Source: Streptomyces sp. NBC_01571 (GTDB lineage Bacteria > Actinomycetota > Actinomycetes > Streptomycetales > Streptomycetaceae). From it: DNA of 64,000 nt. How positions within the stretch are numbered: the stretch's first letter is position 1; the number at the start of each line of letters is the position of its first letter. Position numbers and translations under genes: made by a program. The notes beneath the pieces are model-generated. The model had not been told where the DNA came from and ran no database searches. It worked only from the letters and a program-made list of their open reading frames with translations. Location of the stretch: assembly GCF_026339875.1 (NCBI RefSeq), contig NZ_JAPEPZ010000001.1, positions 1,488,001 to 1,552,000 on the forward strand. Reading direction: 5' to 3'. Positions 17,352 through 24,971 of this stretch are shown one piece after another.

Positions 17352-18028
17352 GCCACAGCCTCCTTGGCATCCACTCCGGTGGTGCCGGACTCTTCGTCCG
17401 CTTCCGTCTCCATGGCATCGGATTCCGCGGCACCGGATTCCGTGACGTCGGATTCGATGAGGTCCGACCGCGCGGCACGGACTTCCCCGGCCCGGACCGC
17501 CCCGTCCTCTGCCGCCCGGGCGACGGCTTGCACGATCGACACGTATGCGCCGCAGCGGCACAGGTTGCCGCTCATCCGCTCGCGTATCTCCTCGGCGGTG
17601 AGCGGCGGGACGCCCGCTTCGGGCCGTACGTCGGCGGTCACGGCGCTCGGCCAGCCCGCCGCGTGCTCCTCGATCACGCCGAGGGCCGAGCAGATCTGGC
17701 CCGGTGTGCAGTAGCCGCACTGATAACCGTCGAGGTCGAGGAAGGCCTGCTGCACCGGGTGCAGTCGTTCCCCGTCCGCCACGCCTTCGATGGTGGTGAT
17801 GTCGCGGCCCTCCGCGGCCACGGCGAGTTGCAGACAGGAGACGGCGCGGCGCCCGTCGAGCAGCACCGTGCAGGCGCCGCACTGACCCTGATCACAGCCC
17901 TTCTTGGTACCCGTGAGATCGAGATGCTCGCGCAGCGCGTCGAGCAGGGTGGTGCGGTGGTCGACGGGCAGCGTGTACTTCTCGCCATTGATGTTCAGGG
18001 TGATGGCGCTGGACGTCGATGGGGCCAT
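17348..18028 (-). CDS. Molybdenum hydroxylase, 2Fe-2S subunit with acidic tail
   Basis: The product is 226 residues. The plant-ferredoxin-type cluster is GCDQGQCGACTVLLDGRRAVSC (about 43-64). The helical cluster domain has CGYCTPGQI and NLCRCGAY. After the normal end of the family (about residue 180) comes a 45-residue tail rich in Glu, Asp, Ser and Thr with repeating ESD/ESG phrases (SDVTESGAAESDAMETE), probably disordered. There is no Tat signal. It is first gene of the operon; GAAAGAAGG precedes the ATG. Two palindromic operators lie 163-210 bases upstream, shared with the divergent TetR gene. Confidence 0.93.
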   Translation of the reverse strand: MAPSTSSAITLNINGEKYTLPVDHRTTLLDALREHLDLTGTKKGCDQGQCGACTVLLDGRRAVSCLQLAVAAEGRDITTIEGVADGERLHPVQQAFLDLDGYQCGYCTPGQICSALGVIEEHAAGWPSAVTADVRPEAGVPPLTAEEIRERMSGNLCRCGAYVSIVQAVARAAEDGAVRAGEVRAARSDLIESDVTESGAAESDAMETEADEESGTTGVDAKEAVA

Positions 18029-18190
18029 GAGCAGCCTTCTTTCGCCGAGTCGCGGGTCGCGGGGGAAGGAGTGGCGCTGAGCGTTGGGGGCGGATGGGAC
18101 CGAGGGCCGCCGTACAGGGTGCGGAGCCACGCCGGCTTCGAGGGGCGCCAACAGTCCACGTTGGCCGGATCTCGCGCTATGGTGAACCGA

Positions 18191-18238
18191 AGTGGACAGC
18201 TGTCCACTAACCCTGAACTTAGCGGACAGCTGTCCACT
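18191..18238. promoter_or_regulatory. Twin palindromic operators of the divergent TetR regulator
   Basis: AGTGGACAGCTGTCCACT (18191-18208) is a perfect 18-bp palindrome. AGCGGACAGCTGTCCACT (18221-18238) differs from it by one base. The centres are 30 bp apart, close to three helical turns, so two dimers would bind the same face. The pair sits between the hydroxylase operon and the TetR gene and could repress both. Confidence 0.8.
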
Positions 18239-18289
18239 TAGCAAGGCCGGGCTCCGCCGCGAGTGCCGTGCCTTCCGGAAGGGGGACGA

Positions 18290-18907
18290 GTGCAGCAGAA
18301 GAAGGACGCCCCGCTGCGTTCGGACGCGCAGCGCAACCGCGAGCGCATCCTCGAAGTGGCCCTGGCGGAACTGACCCACTCCTCGGACACCCCGCTCAGC
18401 GCGATCGCCAAGAAGGCGGGCGTGGGACAGGGCACGTTCTACCGGAACTTCCCCAACCGCGAGGCGCTGGTCCTGGAGGTCTACCGCTACGAGGTGCAGC
18501 AGCTCGCCGACACCGCGGCCCAGCTGCTGGAGACCCGCGCTCCCGACCAGGCCCTGCGGGAGTGGATGGACCGGCTGGCGCAGTACGCCATGGCCAAGGC
18601 AGGCCTGGCCGAGGCGTTGCGCGCGTCCACCGTGACCCGGGGCACCCTGACCAGGCTGGGGCACGGCGCGGTCTCCTCGGCCGTCTCCCTCCTTCTCGAC
18701 GCCAACGAGCGGGCGGGCACCATCCGCCCGGGGGTGACCCCCGACGACTTCGTCCTCGCGATCGCCGGCCTCTGGCAGATGGACGCGCACGGAGACTGGC
18801 AGCCGCGCGCCGCACGTCTGCTGGACCTGGTGATGGACGGTCTGCGGGTGGGCGCGCCGGGTCCGCGCCCCCCGGCGTCCGGCACGGCCTCCGCCGACGC
18901 GGGGTGA
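18290..18907 (+). CDS. TetR-family regulator of the hydroxylase operon
   Basis: The product is 205 residues. The N-terminal TetR helix-turn-helix reads RERILEVALAEL, then ISAIAKKAGVGQGTFYRNFPNREALVLEVY in the family pattern (about residues 16-62). The remainder is an all-helical ligand domain without recognisable pocket residues. GTG 18290 was chosen because GGAAGGGGGA stands at the right distance before it; an ATG nine codons upstream lacks a site. Divergent orientation and the paired palindromes at 18191-18238 make it the likely repressor of the molybdenum hydroxylase operon, the inducer perhaps being the enzyme's aldehyde or heterocyclic substrate. Confidence 0.92.
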   Translation: MQQKKDAPLRSDAQRNRERILEVALAELTHSSDTPLSAIAKKAGVGQGTFYRNFPNREALVLEVYRYEVQQLADTAAQLLETRAPDQALREWMDRLAQYAMAKAGLAEALRASTVTRGTLTRLGHGAVSSAVSLLLDANERAGTIRPGVTPDDFVLAIAGLWQMDAHGDWQPRAARLLDLVMDGLRVGAPGPRPPASGTASADAG

Positions 18908-19100
18908 GCCGCGCGAGGGACTCGCATGCACCGGACTCGGACGCGGTGGACCCGGACGCGCCGGGTGAGGCGCTTCACCGAGTTCGGACGCGCCGGGGTG
19001 ACACGCGCGACGAGCTCAGCCGTGCCGGAAGGAGACGCGCGCCGCGCGCCCGCCGATGCCGGTACCGGACACGCCGACCCCGGGCGGCGCACCGTCTGGT

Positions 19101-19150
19101 GCACCACATCACGTCATGCACCACATGACGTCATGCACCATGTGGCGCAC
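19101..19150. repeat. 17-bp tandem repeat with ACGTCAT cores
   Basis: GCACCACATCACGTCAT (19101-19117) is followed directly by GCACCACATGACGTCAT (19118-19134) and then GCACCATGTGG. The second copy holds the palindrome CATGACGTCATG, and ACCTGACGTCACG follows at 19151. This stretch is visibly less G+C-rich than its surroundings. It lies between the TetR stop and a gene relic, in a segment (18908-19179) where no gene is seen. Confidence 0.7.
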
Positions 19151-19179
19151 ACCTGACGTCACGCGCGCGGCACCGGGAT

Positions 19180-19515
19180 CACGCCACCGGCGCAGCAGCC
19201 GGGCGGGGGCGACGGCCGGCGAGCTCACCAGCTCGGGGACGCGGTAGCCGTCGACCGCGTCCCCGAGGTGGTCGAAGAGACGCTCACCTCGCCCGAGGAG
19301 CCGGGGAACGACGGCCAGGTGCGGTTCGTCGACGAGCCAGGCGCGCACATACTGCTGGACGGTGGCCGATCCCCCGCCGAGGCGCACGTCCCGGCCCGCA
19401 GCCGCCTCGAGGGCCGCTCCAGGACCGTGGTGACGGGTTCGTCGGTGAAGTGGAGGGTGGTTCCGCCCTCCATCGTCAGCGACGGCTGCGGACGCGGCCG
19501 ACGACCGTGGGAGGT
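19180..19515 (-). pseudogene. Decayed dihydrofolate-reductase/RibD-domain gene fragment
   Basis: Two leftward reading frames together spell the C-terminal half of the DHFR/RibD-C family common in actinobacteria. One frame gives SLTMEGGTTLHFTDEPVTTVLE (from about 19485). The other gives EAAAGRDVRLGGGSATVQQY and continues LVDEPHLAVVPRLLGRGERLFDHLG. The switch falls near 19415-19420, a one-base frameshift. The N-terminal half is missing: a stop lies in frame upstream at about 19530. The fprA stop lies only 19 bases beyond the relic. Confidence 0.75.
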
Positions 19516-19533
19516 GCGGTCACGCGGCGTGCC

Positions 19534-20898
19534 CTACGCTCCACTGGCGTCGAGCATGTCCTCGCGCTCGACGAGCTTCACCCGCTCGCGGCCCTGCGGT
19601 TCACCGAGCGCCTTCTCCGCGGCGTCCAGCCGGTACCAGCCCTCCCACGTGGTGAAGCGGACGTCGCGCTCCTTCAGGAACGCGTCCACGGCCTCCGGCT
19701 CGGGTGCGACGGGCGTGTGCAGACGGCCGCTCGCGTGGTCGTCGAGCAGACTGGCGACGGTCTCGTTGGCGTCGCCCTTGGTGTGACCGATCAGGCCCAC
19801 CGGCCCACGCCGGATCCAGCCGGTGACGTACGTCGACCGGAGGTGCTCGCCGGTCTCCTCGATCACCCGGCCCGCCGCGTCGGGGACGGTGCCGGACTCG
19901 ACGTCCCAGGGCAGCTTGGGGAGCTTGTCGGAAAGGTAGCCCACGGCGCGGTAGACGGCCGTGACGTCCCAGTCCTTGAAAGTGCCGGTGCCCTTGACGT
20001 TGCCGGTGCCGTCGAGGACCGTGCGCTCGGTGCGCAGGCCGGTGACCTCGCCGTCCTCGCCGAGGATCTCGGTCGGCGACTCGAAGAAGTGCAGGAACAG
20101 CTTGTGCGGCCGGTCGCCGACGTCGCGGATGGCCCAGTTCTCCAGGGTCTTGGCGACCATGTCGGCCTGCTTGTTGCCGCGCCGGGTGGCGATCGAGCCG
20201 TCGTCGTAGTCGATGTCCTCGGGGTCGACGATGACCTCTATGTTCGGGGAGTGGTCCAGCTCCCGCAGCTCCATGGGGCTGAACTTGGCCTGCGCCGGGC
20301 CGCGGCGGCCGAAGACGTGGACCTCCAGCGCCTTGTTGGCCTTGAGCCCCTCGTGGACGTTCGGCGGGATCTCGGTCGGCAGCAGCTCGTCGGCGGTCTT
20401 GGCCAGGATGCGCGCCACGTCGAGCGCGACGTTGCCGACGCCGAGGACGGCGACCTTCTCCGCTTCGAGGGGCCAGGTCCGCGGCACGTCGGGGTGCCCG
20501 TCGTACCAGGAGACGAAGTCCGCCGCGCCGTACGAGCCGTCGAGACCGATGCCGGGTATGTCCAGGGCCCGGTCCGCCGTCGCGCCCGTGGAGAAGACCA
20601 CCGCGTCGTAGAAGGCACGCAGATCGTCCAGGTTGATGTCCCCCGGGTAGTCGACATTGCCGAAGAGACGTATCTGCGGCTTGTCGAGCACCTGGTGCAG
20701 GGCCGTGATGATGCCCTTGATCCGCGGGTGGTCCGGGGCGACGCCGTAGCGGATCAGGCCGAAGGGGGCCGGCATCCGCTCGAAGAGGTCGATGGACACA
20801 CCGGGCTCGACGGCCACTGCGGACTTCAGCAGCGCGTCGGCGGCGTAGATGCCGGCGGGACCGGCTCCGACAATGGCTACCCGCAGGGGGCGAGGCAT
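19534..20898 (-). CDS. fprA: Ferredoxin--NADP+ reductase, adrenodoxin-reductase type (FprA)
   Basis: At 454 residues it is nearly identical in length to M. tuberculosis FprA. The N-terminal FAD loop is VAIVGAGPAGIYAA (8-21), followed by the family signature PAPFGLIRYGVAPDHP. The NADP loop is VAVLGVGNVALDVARIL (about 148-164), with VHVFGRRGPAQAKFS after it. It passes electrons between NADPH and ferredoxin, serving Fe-S, P450 or other ferredoxin-dependent enzymes. The ATG at 20898 is followed at once by the FAD loop. Palindromes resembling an iron box lie 51-66 bases upstream. Confidence 0.95.
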   Translation of the reverse strand: MPRPLRVAIVGAGPAGIYAADALLKSAVAVEPGVSIDLFERMPAPFGLIRYGVAPDHPRIKGIITALHQVLDKPQIRLFGNVDYPGDINLDDLRAFYDAVVFSTGATADRALDIPGIGLDGSYGAADFVSWYDGHPDVPRTWPLEAEKVAVLGVGNVALDVARILAKTADELLPTEIPPNVHEGLKANKALEVHVFGRRGPAQAKFSPMELRELDHSPNIEVIVDPEDIDYDDGSIATRRGNKQADMVAKTLENWAIRDVGDRPHKLFLHFFESPTEILGEDGEVTGLRTERTVLDGTGNVKGTGTFKDWDVTAVYRAVGYLSDKLPKLPWDVESGTVPDAAGRVIEETGEHLRSTYVTGWIRRGPVGLIGHTKGDANETVASLLDDHASGRLHTPVAPEPEAVDAFLKERDVRFTTWEGWYRLDAAEKALGEPQGRERVKLVEREDMLDASGA

Positions 20899-20948
20899 GA
20901 TCAGATTCCCTTCGAAGGGGGCAGGGGTGACTCGCGGGGAAGCCTAAG

Positions 20949-20964
20949 CTAAGGCATGCCTTAG
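20949..20964 (-). promoter_or_regulatory. Iron-box-like palindrome upstream of fprA
   Basis: CTAAGGCATGCCTTAG is a perfect 16-bp palindrome. On the coding strand it is followed by CTTAGGCTT, so TTAGCTTAGGCT overlaps it. The DtxR/IdeR/DmdR iron-box consensus is TTAGGTTAGGCTAACCTAA, so this is a good but imperfect match. It sits 51 bases before the fprA start, where a bound repressor would block transcription. Confidence 0.6.
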
Positions 20965-20991
20965 TCAGTACTCGGGTTGGATCTATGACCA

Positions 20992-21008
20992 CATAAGGGC
21001 GACTTATG
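20992..21008. promoter_or_regulatory. CATAAG-N5-CTTATG inverted repeat in the fprA/phosphatase promoter region
   Basis: CATAAG (20992-20997) and CTTATG (21003-21008) are perfect arms around GGCGA. TATGACC is repeated at 20984-20990 and 21005-21011. The segment is notably A+T-rich for this genome, so it probably forms part of a promoter or operator for one or both divergent genes. Confidence 0.5.
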
Positions 21009-21124
21009 ACCCCTTGTATCTGGGAACATCCCTAGAGCCGGGGCAGCCCCCTCGGGACTCCCCCACGGGATGCGGGGCCGGGTGCCGGGGAGCAGGCGCT
21101 CCTGGTCCGGGGGAAAATGGGGAG

Positions 21125-22333
21125 GTGAGCGTCCGGCGCGTGTCAGTGGACCGCCTCGTGGAGCAGCCGTCAGGCCGCGGACTGGTGGCGGTCCCTGTCG
21201 TGCTGATCGTAGTGATCACCGTGGTGGACATCCAATCACCGGCCGACGTCCATCTCGGCCCGCTCCTGGTCATCGCGCCCGCGCTGACCGCCTCGCTGGC
21301 AGGACCACGGATGACCGCCCTGGTCGGCGTGCTGGCCGTGACGGCCCAGGTGGTCATAGCAGTGCTGCACGGCGGCCTGGGCACGGCCAACCACGTCGCG
21401 CAGATCATCGCCCTGTCGGTGCTCTCCGCCCTGGTGGTTTTCGTATGCCACGTACGGGAGCGGAGAGCCCGTGAGCTGAGCCGGTCACGTTCGGTGGCCG
21501 AGACGGCGCAGCGTGTTCTGCTGCGGCCACCGCCCCGCCGGATCGGGCCACTGCGGGTGGCCTGGCTGTATCTGGCCGCCGAGGACGAGGCCCGCATCGG
21601 GGGCGACCTCTTCGCCGTGGCCCGCTCCGCCCACGCGTCCACCCGGCTGGTCATCGGGGACGTACGCGGCAAGGGCATGTCCTCGATCGGCGAGGCCTCG
21701 GTGGCGCTCGGCGCGTTCCGGGAGGGCGCCCAGCGGTACGCCACGCTGCCCGAACTGACGGCGGCGCTGGAGGCGAGCGTGTGCCGGGACCTCGACGAGG
21801 TGGCCGACACCGAGCACGACCCCGGCGAGCACTTCATCACCGCGCTCGTCCTCGACATCCCCGACCACGGCACCCAGGTCGAGATGATCAACTGCGGCCA
21901 TCCCCCGCCCCTGCTGCTGCACGGCCACGGGATCGAGATCCTGCACGCCAAGCACCCGGTGCCACCCCTCGGTCTGTGCGAAACGCCCGCCGCCCGGCAC
22001 CGCACCGACCCGTTCGCCTTCGAGGTGGGCGACATCCTGCTGCTCTACACGGACGGCGTCATCGAGGCCCGGTCACCGACGGGCGCCTTCTACCCGCTCG
22101 CCGAGCGGGTCGCCACGTTCCGGGGTGCCGGACCCGACGCCCTGCTGCGTCACATCCACGACGACCTCCTCTCCCACGTCGGCGACCGGCCCTCCGACGA
22201 CGCCGCCCTTCTCATCGTCGAACGCGTCGCCTCCGAGCATCCGCACCGACCGCATCTCACGACCCACCCCGTCGACGGCCGCCATCGGATCCGTCCCGGT
22301 GATTCGCCGCCCACCCCTGGGACGCTGCCCTGA
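21125..22333 (+). CDS. Membrane-anchored PP2C-type (SpoIIE) serine phosphatase
   Basis: The product is about 402 residues. Three or four membrane helices fill residues 15-110 (VAVPVVLIVVITVV, LLVIAPALTASLA, MTALVGVLAVTAQVVIAVL, IIALSVLSALVVFVCHV). A SpoIIE domain follows with metal-binding motifs GGDLFAVARS, VIGDVRGKGMSS, INCGHPPPLLL, LLLYTDGVIEAR and DDAALLIVER. Such phosphatases typically act on anti-anti-sigma factors. There is no extra sensor domain, so any signal would be read in the membrane part. The start is GTG 21125, or GTG 21140 with a better-spaced GGGGAGG. No anti-sigma partner is adjacent. Confidence 0.88.
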   Translation: MSVRRVSVDRLVEQPSGRGLVAVPVVLIVVITVVDIQSPADVHLGPLLVIAPALTASLAGPRMTALVGVLAVTAQVVIAVLHGGLGTANHVAQIIALSVLSALVVFVCHVRERRARELSRSRSVAETAQRVLLRPPPRRIGPLRVAWLYLAAEDEARIGGDLFAVARSAHASTRLVIGDVRGKGMSSIGEASVALGAFREGAQRYATLPELTAALEASVCRDLDEVADTEHDPGEHFITALVLDIPDHGTQVEMINCGHPPPLLLHGHGIEILHAKHPVPPLGLCETPAARHRTDPFAFEVGDILLLYTDGVIEARSPTGAFYPLAERVATFRGAGPDALLRHIHDDLLSHVGDRPSDDAALLIVERVASEHPHRPHLTTHPVDGRHRIRPGDSPPTPGTLP

Positions 22334-22819
22334 TCCGGCCGCAGACGATGCCCCTTGGCACGGACCCGAGGCGGCCGATGGGGTCGGTGCCCGTCCCGTG
22401 GGTACCGCGCGCCGGCCGGAGGCCCCGTGGCAGCCGCGACGGTGCCGGCGCCCGTCCCGCCGGCCGTACCGCCCGCCGGGTCCCGCGGTACGAGACGCCC
22501 CACGGTCCGGCGTCCCGCCGCGGCCACCCCGGTCCTGGACCCGGGAACACCGCCGGACCGCCCCGTGCCACGCCCCTCGCCACGACCGGTGCCGACAGGC
22601 GGAGACCGGCCGGTAGGAACGCGGGGAGGGGGCAGCCGTGGCCGGTCCCGGACTCCGCCAAGGGCTCCGCCCGGACCCCTGCGGGGCTCCGCCCCGGCAC
22701 CCCGCCATGGGGCTGCCGCCCCGTGGACCCCCGCATCGCCCGTCCAGCCCGTCCGCAAACGCCGGACGGGCTGGACGGGCGGGCTCGCGCCAGAGGGTTC
22801 CGGCCGACGCCCGCCCGGG
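22334..22819. other. 486-base intergenic region with hairpins
   Basis: No gene is seen between the convergent phosphatase and lipoprotein genes. The right half is built of nested inverted repeats of a kind widespread in Streptomyces intergenic DNA: GGGGCTCCGCCCC near 22683-22695, CCCCGCCATGGGGC, and the long perfect hairpin at 22739-22779. Confidence 0.6.
22739..22779. terminator. Perfect 17-bp stem hairpin, probable bidirectional terminator
   Basis: CCCGTCCAGCCCGTCCG (22739-22755) pairs without mismatch with CGGACGGGCTGGACGGG (22763-22779) across the 7-nt loop CAAACGC. The CAAACGCCGGACGGGCT core belongs to a family of short repeats found near many Streptomyces gene ends. Its position between two convergent genes fits termination in both directions. 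Confidence 0.75.
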
Positions 22820-23020
22820 TCACTCCCGGGCCATGTCCGACTCCGCCCGGCTCGCCGTCGAATCGGCGTCGTCTACCAGTTTCCGCAGGTGACCGAGGTC
22901 CGTGGAGGACGAGGAGGCGGGCGCCGGCTGCCCGGCGTCCTCGCCGTGACCGCAGCCGGCCAGCAGCAGGACGGCCACGGCGGCCAGCCCGGCCGGTGCG
23001 ACGCGGCGCGCGCCCCTCAT
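22820..23020 (-). CDS. Small lipoprotein
   Basis: The product is 66 residues with a signal peptide and lipobox LLAGC (Cys23). The mature part is a Ser/Pro linker followed by a predicted amphipathic helix (TDLGHLRKLVDDADSTASRAESD). The ATG overlaps the stop of the preceding secreted-protein gene (ATGA at 23017-23020). It would be anchored on the outer face of the membrane. No family is recognised. It closes a four-gene leftward cluster with a two-component system, and is likely a target or accessory of it. Confidence 0.8.
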   Translation of the reverse strand: MRGARRVAPAGLAAVAVLLLAGCGHGEDAGQPAPASSSSTDLGHLRKLVDDADSTASRAESDMARE

Positions 23021-23415
23021 TTCGCGCTCCCGTTGCCGTTGGCGCCGCACCACTTCTCGACCTGGGACAGGTCCTTCTGGCGTGCCTCCAGGGTGGGGAT
23101 CAGCGAGCGCCGGAAGGTGAGCCGGTCGTTGAGGTAGTTCTCGATCTCCTTGTGTCCCGCCGACCTGGCATTGGCCACGCGCTGTTCGAGCCGGGCGACG
23201 GAACCGCGCCGGGACGCGTCCGCGTGCAGCCGGTCGAGGATCCGGTCGATCCGCTGGTCGACCTTCGGCGCGCGCCGGCACAGCGCCGCGGCGCCGTCGC
23301 CGGTGGGCGTGCCGGACGGGGCGGGAGACGCGGTGTCCGCCGCGGCGACGCCCGCGGCGCCGAGCAGCGTACCCACGGCGACCAACGAGACCACGGTCTT
23401 CCTGGTGCTTGGCAT
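23017..23415 (-). CDS. Secreted helical protein next to two-component system
   Basis: The product is 132 residues. Residues 1-26 form a signal peptide ending in AAA. The mature protein has two cysteines (in ALCRRAP and EKWCGAN) that could form one disulfide, and between them a charged helical stretch (KVDQRIDRILDRLHADASRRGSVARLEQRVANAR written in parts: VDQRIDRILDRL, SVARLEQRVANAR, HKEIENYLNDRL). GGAGGAG precedes the ATG. It is 47 bases after the histidine kinase gene on the same strand and overlaps the lipoprotein gene. It may be a sensor partner of the kinase, in the manner of small extracytoplasmic helical proteins; that is inference. Confidence 0.8.
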   Translation of the reverse strand: MPSTRKTVVSLVAVGTLLGAAGVAAADTASPAPSGTPTGDGAAALCRRAPKVDQRIDRILDRLHADASRRGSVARLEQRVANARSAGHKEIENYLNDRLTFRRSLIPTLEARQKDLSQVEKWCGANGNGSAK

Positions 23416-23462
23416 GACGAACTCCTCCGTGTTCACGGGCGGTTGCCCGCTCACCGCGGAAA

Positions 23463-24971
23463 CTAGGAGTCGTCCTTGTGGAATTCTTGTGGGCGGTGGG
23501 CGGCCGCGATCATCCAGTTGCGCCGGAGCGGCAGCGTGTTCCCCTCGTCCGCCGCGCCGTTGGCGAGCGGCAGCGTGACCTCGATCCGGGTACCGGGTCC
23601 CGCCGGCCGGTCCAGAATCCGGATGCGGCCCCGGTGCAGGGCGATCTGCTGGGCGACCAGGGTGAGTCCGAGGCCGGAGCCCGGGCTGTCGGGCCGGCGC
23701 CTGAAGCGTTCGAAGACCTGCGCGCGCAGTTCGGGCGGGATGCCGGGGCCCTGGTCGTCGACGACCAGGAATACGTCGGTGCCGCTGGCGCGCAGGCTCA
23801 CCTCCACCTGCGCGGGACGCCCGCCCACGTGCCCATGCCCGTCCCCGTCCCCGCGCCCGTGCACCAAGGCGTTGACGAGGAGGTTGTCCACCACGCTCCG
23901 CAGGCCCGGTTCCCAGCCGTGCACCCGCAGGCCCGGCGCGCAGCGGCCGGACAGCCGTGCGCGCGGATGGCGGCGCCGCTGTTCCTCCGTGCTCGCCTCG
24001 ACGACGTCGGCCAGGTCCACCGGACCGAACGCGTCGGCCTCGACGAGGTCCCCGCGGCCGAGGTCGCGCAGCATGACCAGGAGGCCCAGCAGCCGGGCGT
24101 GCTCGCGGCGCAGGTCGTGCAGCACCTCGTCGCGGTCGGCTCCGGCGAGTTCGGGATGCCCGGCGAGGATCTCCAGGTTGGTCTGCATGCTCATCAGCGG
24201 AGTGCGCAATTCGTGCGAGGCGGCGGAGGCGAAGGAGCGGGCGGTGGCCAGTGCCTCGGCCGTTCTGGCGGCCTGTTCGTCGTAGCGGGCCAGGACGGTC
24301 CCCAGCGTGTGCGCGAGATCGTCGACCTCGGCGATACGCGTCGGGGTGTGGTCCAGGCGGGCCGGGCTGGAACGCGGGTCCAGGCCGCTCGCGCGGCGTT
24401 GCAGACGGCGCAGCGGCCGGCTCGCCCGGGCTGCGACACCCCAGGCGAGCAGTCCGGACAGCGGTGCGGCGAGCAGTGCGACGGACACCGCGCGCCGCCG
24501 GACCAGCCGCAGTTGGGTGTCGGCGGCGGTGTCCGAGGCGAACAGCCACAGGGTGCCGCGCGCTCCGGGCCGGCCGCCGGTCACCCGGGTCGACAGGATC
24601 CGCCAGCTGTGACCGTCGGCCCGGAGCGTGACCGGGACCGGCGCGCTCGCGGGCAGCGGTGCTCCGGCGTCCGGCTGCGGGCCGCCGGTGAAGGTCTCGT
24701 CCGGACCGATCAGCCGGATGCCGACGTCCAGGGCCGAGGTGAACAGCCTTCGCTGCCGCGCCTGTTCCACCGCGGCCGACCGGTCGGCGGCGCTCGCGCG
24801 CAGCAGTCCCCGGGCGTCCTTGGCCACGGTCGCCGCGCGCTCGCGCAGATGGGCGTCCTGCTGGTCGTGCAGGTCCGCCGCGACCAGCCGCAGCAGCAGC
24901 CAGCCGGTGGCCAGGACCAGTACGGGCACGGTGGCGCCGACGGCCAGTGCGATCCGTGTGGACAGCCTCAC
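23463..24971 (-). CDS. OmpR-type system sensor histidine kinase
   Basis: The product is 502 residues. One membrane helix lies at about 8-31 (LAVGATVPVLVLATGWLLLRL). An extracytoplasmic domain of about 140 residues follows, then a second helix near 178-198 and a HAMP linker. The HisKA motif is FASAASHELRTPL, the N-box VVDNLLVNALVHG, and the ATP-lid motifs are VDDQGPGIPPE and GSGLGLTLV. The GTG start at 24971 overlaps the stop of the response-regulator gene (GTGA), so the two are translationally coupled. A His/Gly/Asp-rich loop (RGDGDGHGHVGG) is inserted after the N-box and could bind metal. Confidence 0.93.
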   Translation of the reverse strand: MRLSTRIALAVGATVPVLVLATGWLLLRLVAADLHDQQDAHLRERAATVAKDARGLLRASAADRSAAVEQARQRRLFTSALDVGIRLIGPDETFTGGPQPDAGAPLPASAPVPVTLRADGHSWRILSTRVTGGRPGARGTLWLFASDTAADTQLRLVRRRAVSVALLAAPLSGLLAWGVAARASRPLRRLQRRASGLDPRSSPARLDHTPTRIAEVDDLAHTLGTVLARYDEQAARTAEALATARSFASAASHELRTPLMSMQTNLEILAGHPELAGADRDEVLHDLRREHARLLGLLVMLRDLGRGDLVEADAFGPVDLADVVEASTEEQRRRHPRARLSGRCAPGLRVHGWEPGLRSVVDNLLVNALVHGRGDGDGHGHVGGRPAQVEVSLRASGTDVFLVVDDQGPGIPPELRAQVFERFRRRPDSPGSGLGLTLVAQQIALHRGRIRILDRPAGPGTRIEVTLPLANGAADEGNTLPLRRNWMIAAAHRPQEFHKDDS

